Source: Planktothrix tepida PCC 9214 (GTDB lineage Bacteria; Cyanobacteriota; Cyanobacteriia; Cyanobacteriales; Microcoleaceae). Taken from it: DNA of 64,000 bases. The notes under the pieces are model-generated. The model was given only the letters and a program-made list of their open reading frames with translations, made no database searches and had not been told where the DNA came from. Positions 28,389-37,582 of the stretch are shown one piece after another (position 1 is the stretch's first letter; each line of letters opens with the position of its first letter). Where the stretch lies: the NCBI RefSeq assembly GCF_900009145.1, contig NZ_LN889801.1:62001-126000 (forward strand), given 5' to 3'. The translations under genes and the position numbers were made by a program.

Positions 28389-28525
28389 GGGTTAAGCGAT
28401 CGCACTTTGCAGACAGCATTGTTTATTGTATAGCAAGGGAGAGGCAACAGGGAACAGGAAGGAAAACCTTCTGGGATAGCCCTACTTATTGTTTATTCTT
28501 ACCGATAATATTTGTCCAAAGCTAA

Positions 28526-28722
28526 TTAATATACTTCATCATGGCTACCAATATGTACAAATACAGCCTTTTCATCTTCGGTAAAGTAGAACAATACCCA
28601 ATAATACCCTGGCATCATAATCTATAATAAAACTCCAAAATTCTTTAAGCTTGCCCGATAGTTTATGCGTTTTTAAACTCGGATCGTAAGGATTGACTGC
28701 AAACTGTTCCAATTTCCCATAA
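28526..28722 (-). pseudogene. RelE-like toxin pseudogene (5'-truncated and frameshifted)
   Basis: The minus strand reads KLEQFAVNPYDPSLKTHKLS, then GKLKEFWSFIIDYDARV, a typical RelE/YafQ-like core. After a shift it reads LFYFTEDEKAVFVHIGSHDE, then VY and a TAA stop at 28526-28528. The shift comes from a near-perfect 10-nt tandem duplication (AACAATACCC 28590-28599, AATAATACCC 28600-28609). Deleting one copy restores one frame. The N-terminal third is missing: a TGA lies just upstream in frame and no start is available. No antitoxin gene remains beside it. Confidence 0.75.
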
Positions 28723-28729
28723 TTGCCTC

Positions 28730-29209
28730 ATGACCTTCCCCCAAATTAACAATTATTCCATCCATCAATATTGGATGAATCAAGCGTTAGAATTAGCGCA
28801 ACAAGCAGGAGAAGCCGGAGAAGTGCCCGTTGGAGCTATTATTATTAATCATAATAATCAATTAATTGCCCAAGCTCAAAACCGCAAAGAACGAGACTTT
28901 GATCCGACGGCTCATGCAGAAATATTAGTGCTACGAGAAGCGGGAAAACAATTAAAAAATTGGCATCTCAATACTTGTACCCTCTATGTGACCCTAGAAC
29001 CTTGTCCCATGTGTACCGGAGCCATTTTACAAGCTCGTTTAGGGTTACTGGTTTATGGCGCAGATGATCCTAAAACGGGTACTATCCGCACCGTTGCGAA
29101 CCTTCCTGATAGTGCTTGTTCGTTTCATCGGTTATCGGTTTTAGGAGGAATATTAGAATCTTCCTGTCGTCAACAGTTACAAGCTTGGTTTGCTCAAAAA
29201 CGCCATTGA
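28730..29209 (+). CDS. tadA: tRNA-specific adenosine deaminase
   Basis: Zinc enzyme that converts the wobble adenosine of tRNA-Arg(ACG) to inosine. It has 159 residues. The zinc ligands are in PTAHAEILVLREA (HAE with catalytic Glu) and LEPCPMCTGAI (PCxxC). GEVPVGAIII, RKERDFDPTAHAE and YGADDPKTG match TadA. ATG 28730 was chosen from similarity in length. The gene is divergent from a decayed RelE-like pseudogene and begins immediately beside it. Confidence 0.95.
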   Translation: MTFPQINNYSIHQYWMNQALELAQQAGEAGEVPVGAIIINHNNQLIAQAQNRKERDFDPTAHAEILVLREAGKQLKNWHLNTCTLYVTLEPCPMCTGAILQARLGLLVYGADDPKTGTIRTVANLPDSACSFHRLSVLGGILESSCRQQLQAWFAQKRH

Positions 29210-29299
29210 AAAGCTTTGCTGAACAGACAATAGAAAAACTGTCCTGAACCCCATAGATAATCCCTTTTAAACTTTTTAATCTAAAGTTAAGAGGTTTAT

Positions 29300-30028
29300 T
29301 TGATCCAGAAAACCATTATGCTCATCCTTGACTCTCATCAATCTTCTGCAAAAATGTCCATCCCGACAAAGGAAACACCCACTAATTCTGATGTTTCCCC
29401 CTGGTTAGCTTCCTTGGTTTACCCCTTGGGACGATATTTTGTTTTACCGTTCTATTTCAAATCCCTGGAAGTCATTGGCCAAGAACATCTTCCCAAACAA
29501 GGCCCTGTTATCTTAGCACCCACCCATCGTTCTCGTTGGGATGCTTTGATCGTTCCCTTTGCGACGGGTCGCCATGTCACCGGACGAGATTTACGATTTA
29601 TGGTGACAGTGGATGAAATGAAAGGACTCCAAGGCTGGTTTATTCGTCATTTAGGAGGGTTTGCAGTGAATCAAAAACACCCGACTATTGCCACCCTCCG
29701 TTATGGGTTAGAATTACTCCACCAAGGAGAAATGTTAGTGATTTTTCCAGAAGGTAATATTTTTCAGGATCATCAAGTTCACCCGCTCAAACCGGGACTT
29801 GCTCGTTTAGCACTACAAGCGGAAACCAGCTATCACAATTTAGGGATTAAAATTGTACCGATGTCCTTACACTATGATCCGATTATCCCCCATCAAGGTG
29901 CTCGTGTTCAAGTTAGGATTGGTTCGCCCTTATCGGTTCTTGATTATTCTCAAGGTTCGATTAAGAAAAATGCTCAATCTCTGATGCAAGATTTAGAATT
30001 TGCTCTCCATCAAATTGATCAGCAATAA
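29300..30028 (+). CDS. plsC: 1-acyl-sn-glycerol-3-phosphate acyltransferase
   Basis: Acylates lysophosphatidate to phosphatidate in membrane-lipid synthesis. It has 242 residues if started at TTG 29300, which has AAGAGG at 29288-29293 in good spacing; ATG 29318 or 29354 are alternatives. Motif I is THRSRWDAL (HX4D), motif III is FPEGNIFQD, and LKPGLARLALQ and IVPMSLHYD follow the PlsC pattern. No clear membrane segment is visible other than a hydrophobic patch before motif I (LASLVYPLGRYFVLPFYF). Confidence 0.9.
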   Translation: MIQKTIMLILDSHQSSAKMSIPTKETPTNSDVSPWLASLVYPLGRYFVLPFYFKSLEVIGQEHLPKQGPVILAPTHRSRWDALIVPFATGRHVTGRDLRFMVTVDEMKGLQGWFIRHLGGFAVNQKHPTIATLRYGLELLHQGEMLVIFPEGNIFQDHQVHPLKPGLARLALQAETSYHNLGIKIVPMSLHYDPIIPHQGARVQVRIGSPLSVLDYSQGSIKKNAQSLMQDLEFALHQIDQQ

Positions 30029-30084
30029 CCGTTATAATCAAGATTAAGAGTCAGCCATATGTTGTTTGGATTAAATCAATACGA

Positions 30085-30525
30085 ATGAACTCTAGCTTGA
30101 ATTTCCAGCCCGGTCAGATTGTGGGATTAAATCATCTCAACCGTTGTTTATATGCAGAAGTCATTCAAGTTGTCGAATTTCGGGGAGTGTGTTGGGTACG
30201 CCCTTTGATGTTAATTGAAAGGTTAGCCGATCAAGATCAAGGTGATTATTTGGATGTTCCTAATACCCCAGAATCCTTTATTTTGTACAATTTGCAACAA
30301 AGCCCTGATTTAATTTGGCCGACTCAGTTATTTAGAGCCGCTTTAGATACGGAGGTGATTCCCTTCTTAGCTCAGTTAGACGCTCCAGATGTCAATTTTC
30401 CGGGAATAAAACCCGTTAATGCTCGTTCTGCTCACCAACAATTGCGAGAGTTTATTCGTCAGGTTTGGCAAGCTTATCCTGATGTTTTTCAGTCTGTTGA
30501 TCATCCTGAAGTTGATGTTAAATGA
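30085..30525 (+). CDS. conserved cyanobacterial hypothetical protein
   Basis: A 146-residue soluble acidic protein. The first half looks like a small beta-barrel (FQPGQIVGLNHLNRCLYAEVIQVVEFRGVCWVRPLML), reminiscent of but not clearly an SH3-like fold. The second half is helical (ARSAHQQLREFIRQVWQAYPDVFQ). No catalytic residues or signal peptide were seen. It lies 56 nt after plsC, same strand, so co-transcription is possible. I cannot assign a function. Confidence 0.7.
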   Translation: MNSSLNFQPGQIVGLNHLNRCLYAEVIQVVEFRGVCWVRPLMLIERLADQDQGDYLDVPNTPESFILYNLQQSPDLIWPTQLFRAALDTEVIPFLAQLDAPDVNFPGIKPVNARSAHQQLREFIRQVWQAYPDVFQSVDHPEVDVK

Positions 30526-30612
30526 ACTGAAAAACACGTTTAGTAAGCACCGTCAACCTAATCGCTGAAAATATTTTATTTGGCTATATCAAAATTTTAA
30601 ACCGTGAACTCA

Positions 30613-30807
30613 TTAATGGCTAGAAATTAACCGAATACGACCTGCATCCATTTCTTCCATTAAGAGTTCTAAGGCTTCATAATCCACATCTGAAATATAA
30701 CCGAGTCGGGTTAACTCAGTGTTAATCGCATTCTCAATTTCAGGGGTCAGACATTTGAAATAGAGTGCTTTTTCAACCAATTTACGAATCATATTCGTTG
30801 CTGACAT
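30613..30807 (-). CDS. small conserved cyanobacterial protein
   Basis: A 64-residue protein, mostly helical (NMIRKLVEKALYFKCLTPEIENAINTELTRLGYISDVDYEALELLMEEMDAGRIRLI). It resembles short cyanobacterial proteins of unknown function that carry the LTPEIENxIN and DVDYEALE phrases. Balanced composition and an ATG with upstream purines support a real gene. It is convergent with the preceding hypothetical gene. Confidence 0.7.
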   Translation of the reverse strand: MSATNMIRKLVEKALYFKCLTPEIENAINTELTRLGYISDVDYEALELLMEEMDAGRIRLISSH

Positions 30808-31279
30808 GGCAGGTACAGAGAACTCAGATAGCTTTATTGTCTTATAAACTGTTATTTTGACTTGTGATCACATCCTTTGATTCTGCGTGATCCCTATCAC
30901 TTAATTTTCAGGAACTTTATTGATAGTTATTCTGTCCCCAATCCATCCTTCTTAAGGAATATTTTTTAGTGTCATTGGATACATTTTACTTAAAATCTAG
31001 CTTCAAAAATTAATCGGTCTTTTGTTTCGGTAACAACTATTTTATGACACTTGAGGCTCGAAATTGCTGTATTAATTGTTACTCTTTTCTGTAAAAGAAA
31101 AACGGTACTCTAGCCTAGTCTTATTACCCAATCAGTCTGATCACAACTCCTACTGAAAACAATAACATCCTGATTTCGGTAACATTTATACTTTCTGGTC
31201 TAGGTTAACCCCTCAGTTTCTGCTACAATGAGCCAGTAGAATTATCGATTAAAACCTTAAAGATTGTCCTTTTATACAG
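30808..31279. other. intergenic region with promoter-like signals
   Basis: About 470 nt between divergent genes. The phrase TTTCGGTAACA occurs twice (about 31024 and 31174), a possible protein-binding repeat. TACAAT near 31225 is a plausible -10 box for the radical SAM gene. No RNA gene was recognised. Confidence 0.4.
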
Positions 31280-33952
31280 GTGAGGTTGACTTTGGCAGTC
31301 GCAGTAGAACAACTGATTACACCGGAAATTCACCAACCTGCACGTTATTTGGGTCAGGAGTTAGGCGCGAAACGCAAACCTTGGGAGTCCGCCATTGTGC
31401 GTTGGTCGTTGACCTATCCTGAAGTTTATGAGGTGGGAGTCTCTAATTTGGGCCATGTTATTCTCTACAATATTTTAAACACTCAACCTCGGCAATTATG
31501 CGATCGCGCCTATCTCCCGGCACCGGACTTTGCTAAAAAATTACGCGACACCCAAACCCCTCTATTTGCTGTTGAGTCCCGTCGCTCTTTAATTGATTTT
31601 GATATCTTAGGATTTAGCCTCAGCTACGAATTAGGGGCAACCAATATCCTAGAAATGTTAGATTTGGCTGAAATTCCTTTAACCTGGAAAGAGCGACAAA
31701 ATTATTCGGTTTGGGCTAATGAAAACGAAGCTACTCAACGCCATTATCCGTTAATTTTTGCGGGAGGACAAACGGCAACTTCTAACCCTGAACCCTACGC
31801 TGATTTTTTTGATTTTATTGCTTTAGGAGATGGCGAAGAATTATTACCCGAAATCGGATTAATTATTGAAGAAGGCAATAAAAATAACTTAAATCGAGAA
31901 GAAGTTTTATTAGATTTAGCGCAAATTCCAGGGGTCTATGTTCCCCAATTTTATCAGATGGCAGAAGATGGTTCTGTTCATCCCTTACGGGCTGATGTTC
32001 CAACTCAAATTTTAAGACGGGTTGCGGCACCAATGCCCGCTTATTCAATTAAATTTGTCCCCTATGTCCAAACAGTTCATGATCGATTAGTGATTGAAGT
32101 TCGACGGGGTTGTACAAGGGGATGTCGCTTTTGTCAACCCGGAATGTTAACCCGTCCGGCGCGAGATGTGGAACCGGAAGCGGTGATTCAAACCGTTGAA
32201 AAAGGCATGAAAGAAACGGGTTACAATGAATTTTCTTTATTATCTTTGAGTTGTTCCGATTATTTATCCTTACCCTCGGTGGGAATGGAAATTAAAAACC
32301 GCCTCAAAGATTACAATGTTAATTTAGCTTTACCGAGTCAACGGGTGGATCGCTTTGATGAAAATATTGCTAATATTATTGGGGGAACTCGACAAAGTGG
32401 GTTAACCTTTGCGCCTGAAGCCGGAACTCAACGGATGCGAGATATTATTAATAAAGGGTTAACTAATGAAGAATTATTAAAGGGAGTTAAAACCGCCTTT
32501 GAGCAAGGGTGGGATAAAATTAAACTCTATTTTATGATCGGTTTACCCGGAGAAACCGATGCCGATATATTAGGAATAGCCGAAACCGTTGCTTGGTTAC
32601 AACGAGAATGTTCGGCTCAAGATCGCAGAAAATTAAGCTTTAATTTAACGATTTCTAACTTTACCCCCAAACCTCACACCCCGTTTCAATGGCATTCCGT
32701 TTCAACCACAGAATTTGAACGGAAACAAAAATTATTAAGGCATGAATTTCGCCGGATGAAAGGGGTGAAAGCGAATTTTACTGATGTTAGAATATCAGCA
32801 ATGGAGGATTTTGTCGGTCGAGGCGATCGCCGTTTAGGATCAGTTGTTCGTAGAGCTTGGGAACTCGGCGCGGGAATGGACTCCTGGTGGGAAAGTTTAG
32901 ATCGGGCGTTTGGTGCTTGGACACAAGCGATAGAAGAAGCGGGTTTAAGTTGGAAATATCGTCAAGTTGAAAGCGGAGAATGGAGTTTAATCCAATCTGT
33001 AGAAACCCATGAAAACCCCGTAGAGGCGCGCCATGGCGCGTCTCTACAGATGGATCAAACTTTATTAGATCAGCCGTTACCTTGGGATCATATTAATAGT
33101 GGGATTGAAAAAGATTGGTTAAAAGCAGATTTAAAACGGGCGTTAGAAGCGGCGACTGTTCCTGATTGTTCTTTTGAGAGTTGTTCCCATTGTGGCGTTT
33201 GTGGAACTGATTTTGGTCATAATATTGTCATAGAACCTCCAGCTATTCCTAAATTTTCTGGTGAATTTATTCCCAATTCTCAAAAAGTCCAACGGTTAAG
33301 AGTTTGGTTTGGCAAATTAGGGGATATGGCTTTAGTCGGTCATTTGGATTTATTAAAATTATTAGATCGGGCGGTTCGTCGTGCTTCCCTTCCCCTGGCT
33401 TTTACCGCCGGATATCGTCCTAGTCCGCGAATTTCTATTGCTTATGCCTTACCATTAGGGGCAACCAGTAGCGGAGAAATTGTTGATTTTGAATTAACAG
33501 AATTCATTGATTTAGAAGAATTTCGCCAAAAATTAGCCGAAGGTTTACCCGAAACAATACCCCTATATTCTATCCAAAATATTCCAGTCAATGCTCCTTC
33601 CTTAACGGATGTTGTTAAACAAGCAGAATATCATTTAACCGTCCAGTGGAAATCCGAAACTGGAAATTCACCCCTATGGTTAGAGTGGATAAATCGCGTT
33701 AAATCTACATCAGAAATTCTATGGGAAAAAACCACAAAATCAGGGAAAAAGAAATTAATCAATTTACGAGAACAGTTACAGGAACTGGATATTATTTCCC
33801 CCAAAGGGACAGTGCTGCGTTATGTCGGAACTTGTCTTAATGATGGGACACAACTGCGACCGGAACATATTATTGAGATGTTAGAACAAGTGACTCACCA
33901 AGAGTTTCAATTGTTGCACATCCACCGTCAGCAGCTTTTAACCCACGACTAA
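31280..33952 (+). CDS. B12-binding-like radical SAM protein fused to DUF2344 (TIGR03960/TIGR03936 type)
   Basis: An 890-residue protein. An N-terminal B12-binding-like region precedes a radical SAM domain (RRGCTRGCRFCQPGML, CxxxCxxC). GLTFAPEAGTQRMRDIINKG and the GLPGETDADI motif are typical. The C-terminal DUF2344 domain starts near VQRLRVWFGKLGDMALVGHLD. In cyanobacteria this fusion often precedes rne, as here. The start is uncertain: GTG 31280, or TTG 31292 (MAVAVEQ) with AGGTGAGG in front. A palindromic repeat (33020-33047) is embedded in frame and adds residues near PVEARHGASLQ. The reaction is unknown; a role in RNA modification is only suggested by context. Confidence 0.85.
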   Translation: MRLTLAVAVEQLITPEIHQPARYLGQELGAKRKPWESAIVRWSLTYPEVYEVGVSNLGHVILYNILNTQPRQLCDRAYLPAPDFAKKLRDTQTPLFAVESRRSLIDFDILGFSLSYELGATNILEMLDLAEIPLTWKERQNYSVWANENEATQRHYPLIFAGGQTATSNPEPYADFFDFIALGDGEELLPEIGLIIEEGNKNNLNREEVLLDLAQIPGVYVPQFYQMAEDGSVHPLRADVPTQILRRVAAPMPAYSIKFVPYVQTVHDRLVIEVRRGCTRGCRFCQPGMLTRPARDVEPEAVIQTVEKGMKETGYNEFSLLSLSCSDYLSLPSVGMEIKNRLKDYNVNLALPSQRVDRFDENIANIIGGTRQSGLTFAPEAGTQRMRDIINKGLTNEELLKGVKTAFEQGWDKIKLYFMIGLPGETDADILGIAETVAWLQRECSAQDRRKLSFNLTISNFTPKPHTPFQWHSVSTTEFERKQKLLRHEFRRMKGVKANFTDVRISAMEDFVGRGDRRLGSVVRRAWELGAGMDSWWESLDRAFGAWTQAIEEAGLSWKYRQVESGEWSLIQSVETHENPVEARHGASLQMDQTLLDQPLPWDHINSGIEKDWLKADLKRALEAATVPDCSFESCSHCGVCGTDFGHNIVIEPPAIPKFSGEFIPNSQKVQRLRVWFGKLGDMALVGHLDLLKLLDRAVRRASLPLAFTAGYRPSPRISIAYALPLGATSSGEIVDFELTEFIDLEEFRQKLAEGLPETIPLYSIQNIPVNAPSLTDVVKQAEYHLTVQWKSETGNSPLWLEWINRVKSTSEILWEKTTKSGKKKLINLREQLQELDIISPKGTVLRYVGTCLNDGTQLRPEHIIEMLEQVTHQEFQLLHIHRQQLLTHD
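33020..33047. repeat. interspersed palindrome inside a coding sequence
   Basis: A 28-nt near-perfect palindrome: GTAGAGGCGCGCCA and its complementary arm TGGCGCGTCTCTAC, with one wobble pair. GC content is far above the surroundings. It is translated in frame in the linker between the radical SAM and DUF2344 domains. The same type of palindrome occurs between genes in many filamentous cyanobacteria. Confidence 0.75.
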
Positions 33953-35191
33953 CAAAGTTCTACGGACTGAGAAAATTTGCATTTTATCCAGTGTTATAAT
34001 ACAATTCGGTAAGCCAAGTTTTGTGGCGTAGAGGCGGGTTCGTCCAGATCTAGGCTACAAACCGACAATATTGCTAAACCCACCTGGATTCAGCTAGGGT
34101 TGTCAGAATCAAAAAATGCAGGCTGACGCTAAAATAAACTCAATCAAAAGTGTTCATTGAACAAAAGCTACTGCTATCTCTCAACGCTGAGGAAGAAGTA
34201 GACCGAAGGGTTATCGACTTACGCCAAAGTCACCTTGATGGCTGACGACAGTTGTATAAAACCCGATCCTCATTTAGAAAGGATGGGAAAACATTGGACA
34301 ACTCTTTGTCAATTGATAATCAATAGATAGTCAAGAATCAAGGGTTTAGAAAGGTTGAGCTTTGAAACCCCAACCTACTTTTAGGAGTAGCGTACCTGTC
34401 CCTTGGGCGGTTGAGAAATCCAGAAACCTTAATGTTGCTGAAAGTTAGGGAAATCAGGAAGAAAGTAGCGGAGTCTCGTGTGGGAACATTCGCTTTCTTG
34501 AATAGAACTAGGGGGAAGGTTGTTCCAAGGTTAAGCCTGTAGAGAATCATCTTTGATGGGAATACCGACTGAGAAGGATCTTAATACAGGAAAAAATTGG
34601 GTCAATATCCAAAATTATCCTAGGGTTGCAGTAGCTCAAATTCAATTCATTTGATTTGCAATGTGGCATCTGTTTGTGCCAGTATTTGACAATAAAACTT
34701 TCTCTGGTATATGTCTTAAGACCAGAACAAAACAAACTTACCTGAAGGGCCTAGGTTTAAGTCCAGTTCAGTGAGGATTAGGGGATATTGTGTAGCTTAG
34801 ACCGTGCGATCTAAGCTGTACGCTCTAAAAAACTTTTGAGAAGGCGGATACGGTGTGCTGAGTCTGTCAAGAGGGAAACCCCTGTCAAACCCAAGTATCG
34901 TTTTAGACAGAAAATGATGAAGGCTAACGGATAACAAATAACCTGCTTTCATTTCAGTTGCCCATAACGGTTTAAGGCTGACGGTTGATGGATTTTTGCG
35001 ATGGGATTAGGTTAGGTATTAACTGTTATTTTTAAACAATCACTCACCTAATTTCCTCCGGCTTCCTGTCTTCAGTTTTTAGTCTTCCTAAAGGGCGACA
35101 ATTCGCATTAATAGATTTACTAATCACGTCAATATTGCGAGGTACACGCAACGTAGGTGCCTTCAATATGACTCAGTTTTGAGGGAATTGA
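33953..35191 (+). promoter_or_regulatory. long leader/intergenic region upstream of rne
   Basis: A stretch of 1,239 nt with no convincing gene. TATAAT at 33995-34000, with an extended AT-rich upstream part, is a good -10 just after the preceding stop codon. AGCTTAGA/TCTAAGCT (34794-34801, 34810-34817) is a perfect 8-bp hairpin. Long 5' leaders of rne are known to mediate RNase E autoregulation in several bacteria, including cyanobacteria. The extent and function here are inferred. An unrecognised small RNA is possible. Confidence 0.5.
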
Positions 35192-37453
35192 ATGTCAAAA
35201 CAAATTATTATCGCAGAACAACAACGCATCGCGGCGGTTTTTTCAGAAGATCAAATTCAAGAACTGGTTGTAGCGACCGGAAATCACCAAGTCAGTGATA
35301 TTTATCTGGGTATCGTTGAAAATGTCCTACCAGGGATTGATGCAGCATTTGTCAATATTGGAGATCCTGAGCGCAATGGATTTATCCATGTTTCCGATTT
35401 AGGGCCATTACGATTAAAACGAACGTCTGGTTCCATCACCGAATTATTAACCCCCCAGCAAAAAGTGCTGGTACAGGTGATGAAGGAACCGACGGGAACT
35501 AAAGGCCCCCGGTTAACTGGAAATATTTCCTTACCCGGACGGTATTTAGTGTTAATGCCTTATGGCAGGGGGGTAAATTTATCTCGGCGCATTCGTTCAG
35601 AAACAGAACGCAACCGTTTAAGGGCTTTAGCAATTTTAATTAAACCCTCTGGAATGGGGTTATTGGTGCGGACAGAAGCCGAAGGCATGGCTGAAGATGC
35701 GATTTTAGAAGATTTAGAAAGTCTGCAAAAACAATGGGAAGTGATTCAACAAGAAGCTCAATCTTCCCGCCCTCCGGCTTTGTTAAATCGAGATAATGAC
35801 TTTATTCAACGGGTGCTGCGAGATATGTACAGCACCGAAGTTAACCGAATTGTGGTGGATAACAGCCCGGCGGTTAAGCGGGTCAAACAACATTTGATGA
35901 ATTGGAGCGTCGGAAAAGCACCTCAAGGGGTCTTAATTGATCACCACCGGGAACGAATTCCGATTTTAGAGTATTTCCGAGTTAATGCAGCCATTCGAGA
36001 AGCCTTAAGACCCAGAGTTGATTTACCATCAGGCGGTTATATTATCATTGAACCGACGGAAGCTTTAACGGTGATTGATGTTAACTCTGGCTCCTTTACC
36101 CGTTCGGCGACATCACGAGAAACCGTGTTATGGACAAATTGTGAAGCCGCCACGGAAATTGCCCGTCAATTGAGGTTACGCAATATTGCTGGGGTGATTA
36201 TTGTGGACTTCATTGATATGGATTCCCGGCGAGATCAATTACAAGTCTTGGAACATTTTAATAAAGTTCTCAAAGCCGATAAAGCCCGACCCCAAATTGC
36301 TCAATTATCGGAATTAGGGTTAGTAGAATTAACCCGTAAACGCCAAGGCCAAAATATTTATGAGTTGTTTGGGCGAACCTGTGCCACCTGTGGCGGTTTA
36401 GGTCATACCGTTCATCTACCGGGAGAAATTGAACTCGAAATCGGAGAACCCCCCGCCGAACGAGTTGTCCTCACCAATAATCGGATTGTTCCGCCACCAG
36501 CCAGTAGTGAATCCCCAGAACGACCTAGTTTACGCACTCCGATTTCCCCCTATGAACCCACTTCTCGGGAAGAACCCGAAGTCGTTGAATTTGATGCGTC
36601 TAATAATTTCCAAGAGTTAGAACTGCTCAACCATCCCAGTTATCAAGATATTGGAACCAGTAACGCCCGTCGCCGCCGTCGTCGAATTCGGGATATGGAT
36701 TCGTTAACGCGAGATGAAGAAACCCCCCGGACTTCCCTGCGGATGTCTCCTCCGGTTCAATATGGCGAGTCTCGTTCGGATATGGGGGGATTCAGTGAAG
36801 GGTTCTCCGCCCGAAGCGGATTCAGTGAACGCAGTCGTCCCACAAAATCCGAAATTATTAAACCGCCTGTGGAACCCCCGGAAGTTGTTTCGGTGGAAAT
36901 GACCCCAGAAGAGCAGGAAATGTATGCGTTGATGGGGATTTCTCCCTTGATGCTCTCCCATCAACAGGTGAAAAACCCTCGTTCGGTGATTGTTACCGTT
37001 CGTTCCCCTGGGGAAGCCCCCGTGTCTCCCTCAACCCTCATCGATGAAGACTATGACGAACCCGACATTCCTGGGATTTCCATAGGGGTCACAGACCGGA
37101 TTATTCCTGAACGGACGATTTCTGAACGGATTATTCCTGAACGGACGATTTCTGAACGGATTATCCCCGAACGGTCGATTTCTGAACGGATTATCCCCGA
37201 ACGGTCGATTTCTGAGCGGATTATTCCCGAACGGACGATTTCTGAACGGATTATCCCCGAACGGTCGATTTCTGAGCGGATTATTCTGGAACGAGAAACA
37301 CCAGAAGTTGAAGAACCGGAACCCACCCCAGAATTTTCTATTTTGGAAACCGATAATGAGGATTTCTCAGAAGAGTCTTCTGACTCAGACCATGAACCGG
37401 GTGAACCCATTATTCGTCGCCGTCGCCGTCGGTCTTCTGCGGTTACAGAGTAA
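35192..37453 (+). CDS. rne: ribonuclease E
   Basis: Endoribonuclease of mRNA decay and rRNA/tRNA processing. It has 753 residues. An S1 domain (about 35-120), the 5'-sensor/RNase H-like region, the DNase I-like catalytic Asp residues (D296 in VIDVNSG, D339 in VDFIDMD) and the zinc-link CATC (397-400) make the catalytic half. The non-catalytic tail has an Arg-rich patch (ARRRRRRIRD) and ends RRRRRRSSAVTE, the C-terminal element reported to bind PNPase in cyanobacteria. Between them lie six perfect-length 10-residue repeats (RIIPER-T/S-ISE, residues 636-695) plus a degenerate seventh. The long leader upstream suggests autoregulation. Confidence 0.96.
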   Translation: MSKQIIIAEQQRIAAVFSEDQIQELVVATGNHQVSDIYLGIVENVLPGIDAAFVNIGDPERNGFIHVSDLGPLRLKRTSGSITELLTPQQKVLVQVMKEPTGTKGPRLTGNISLPGRYLVLMPYGRGVNLSRRIRSETERNRLRALAILIKPSGMGLLVRTEAEGMAEDAILEDLESLQKQWEVIQQEAQSSRPPALLNRDNDFIQRVLRDMYSTEVNRIVVDNSPAVKRVKQHLMNWSVGKAPQGVLIDHHRERIPILEYFRVNAAIREALRPRVDLPSGGYIIIEPTEALTVIDVNSGSFTRSATSRETVLWTNCEAATEIARQLRLRNIAGVIIVDFIDMDSRRDQLQVLEHFNKVLKADKARPQIAQLSELGLVELTRKRQGQNIYELFGRTCATCGGLGHTVHLPGEIELEIGEPPAERVVLTNNRIVPPPASSESPERPSLRTPISPYEPTSREEPEVVEFDASNNFQELELLNHPSYQDIGTSNARRRRRRIRDMDSLTRDEETPRTSLRMSPPVQYGESRSDMGGFSEGFSARSGFSERSRPTKSEIIKPPVEPPEVVSVEMTPEEQEMYALMGISPLMLSHQQVKNPRSVIVTVRSPGEAPVSPSTLIDEDYDEPDIPGISIGVTDRIIPERTISERIIPERTISERIIPERSISERIIPERSISERIIPERTISERIIPERSISERIILERETPEVEEPEPTPEFSILETDNEDFSEESSDSDHEPGEPIIRRRRRRSSAVTE
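37097..37306 (+). repeat. 30-bp tandem repeat within rne
   Basis: Six 30-bp units start at 37097, 37127, 37157, 37187, 37217 and 37247, and a degenerate seventh starts at 37277. They encode RIIPERTISE or RIIPERSISE. Unit differences are a few bases, largely the T/S codon and synonymous changes. No spacers are present. Confidence 0.95.
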
Positions 37454-37487
37454 GCTGTCCTTTTCCAACAAACTCAGCGTTGAAATC

Positions 37488-37506
37488 GCCTCTAAGGGTT
37501 AGAGGC
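37488..37506 (+). terminator. hairpin after rne
   Basis: Perfect 8-bp stem GCCTCTAA/TTAGAGGC with a GGG loop, 35 nt past the rne stop. It has no T tract, so it may be a 3'-end stabiliser instead of a terminator. Confidence 0.45.
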
Positions 37507-37582
37507 TAGGGTGTGGGGGGAACAAAGTGAAGTAGAGAGTATCAATGATGTTATCCTCTCTTCCTGTGTCCCTACACCCCTC

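Noticed and set aside
34338-34735. Two short minus-strand frames in the rne leader
   Set aside because: Composition is unlike local proteins, there is no ribosome-binding site, and they are opposite to the transcribed leader.
36429-36964. Overlapping frames on both strands of the rne tail
   Set aside because: They are shadows of the biased Pro/Glu/Arg coding sequence of rne.
37097-37306. Regular 30-bp repeats as a CRISPR array
   Set aside because: Units abut without spacers and code in frame for rne.
37051-37410. Long minus-strand frame rich in SGIIRSE repeats
   Set aside because: It is the antisense reading of the rne tandem repeat; the plus frame has RNase E domains and the Arg-rich end.
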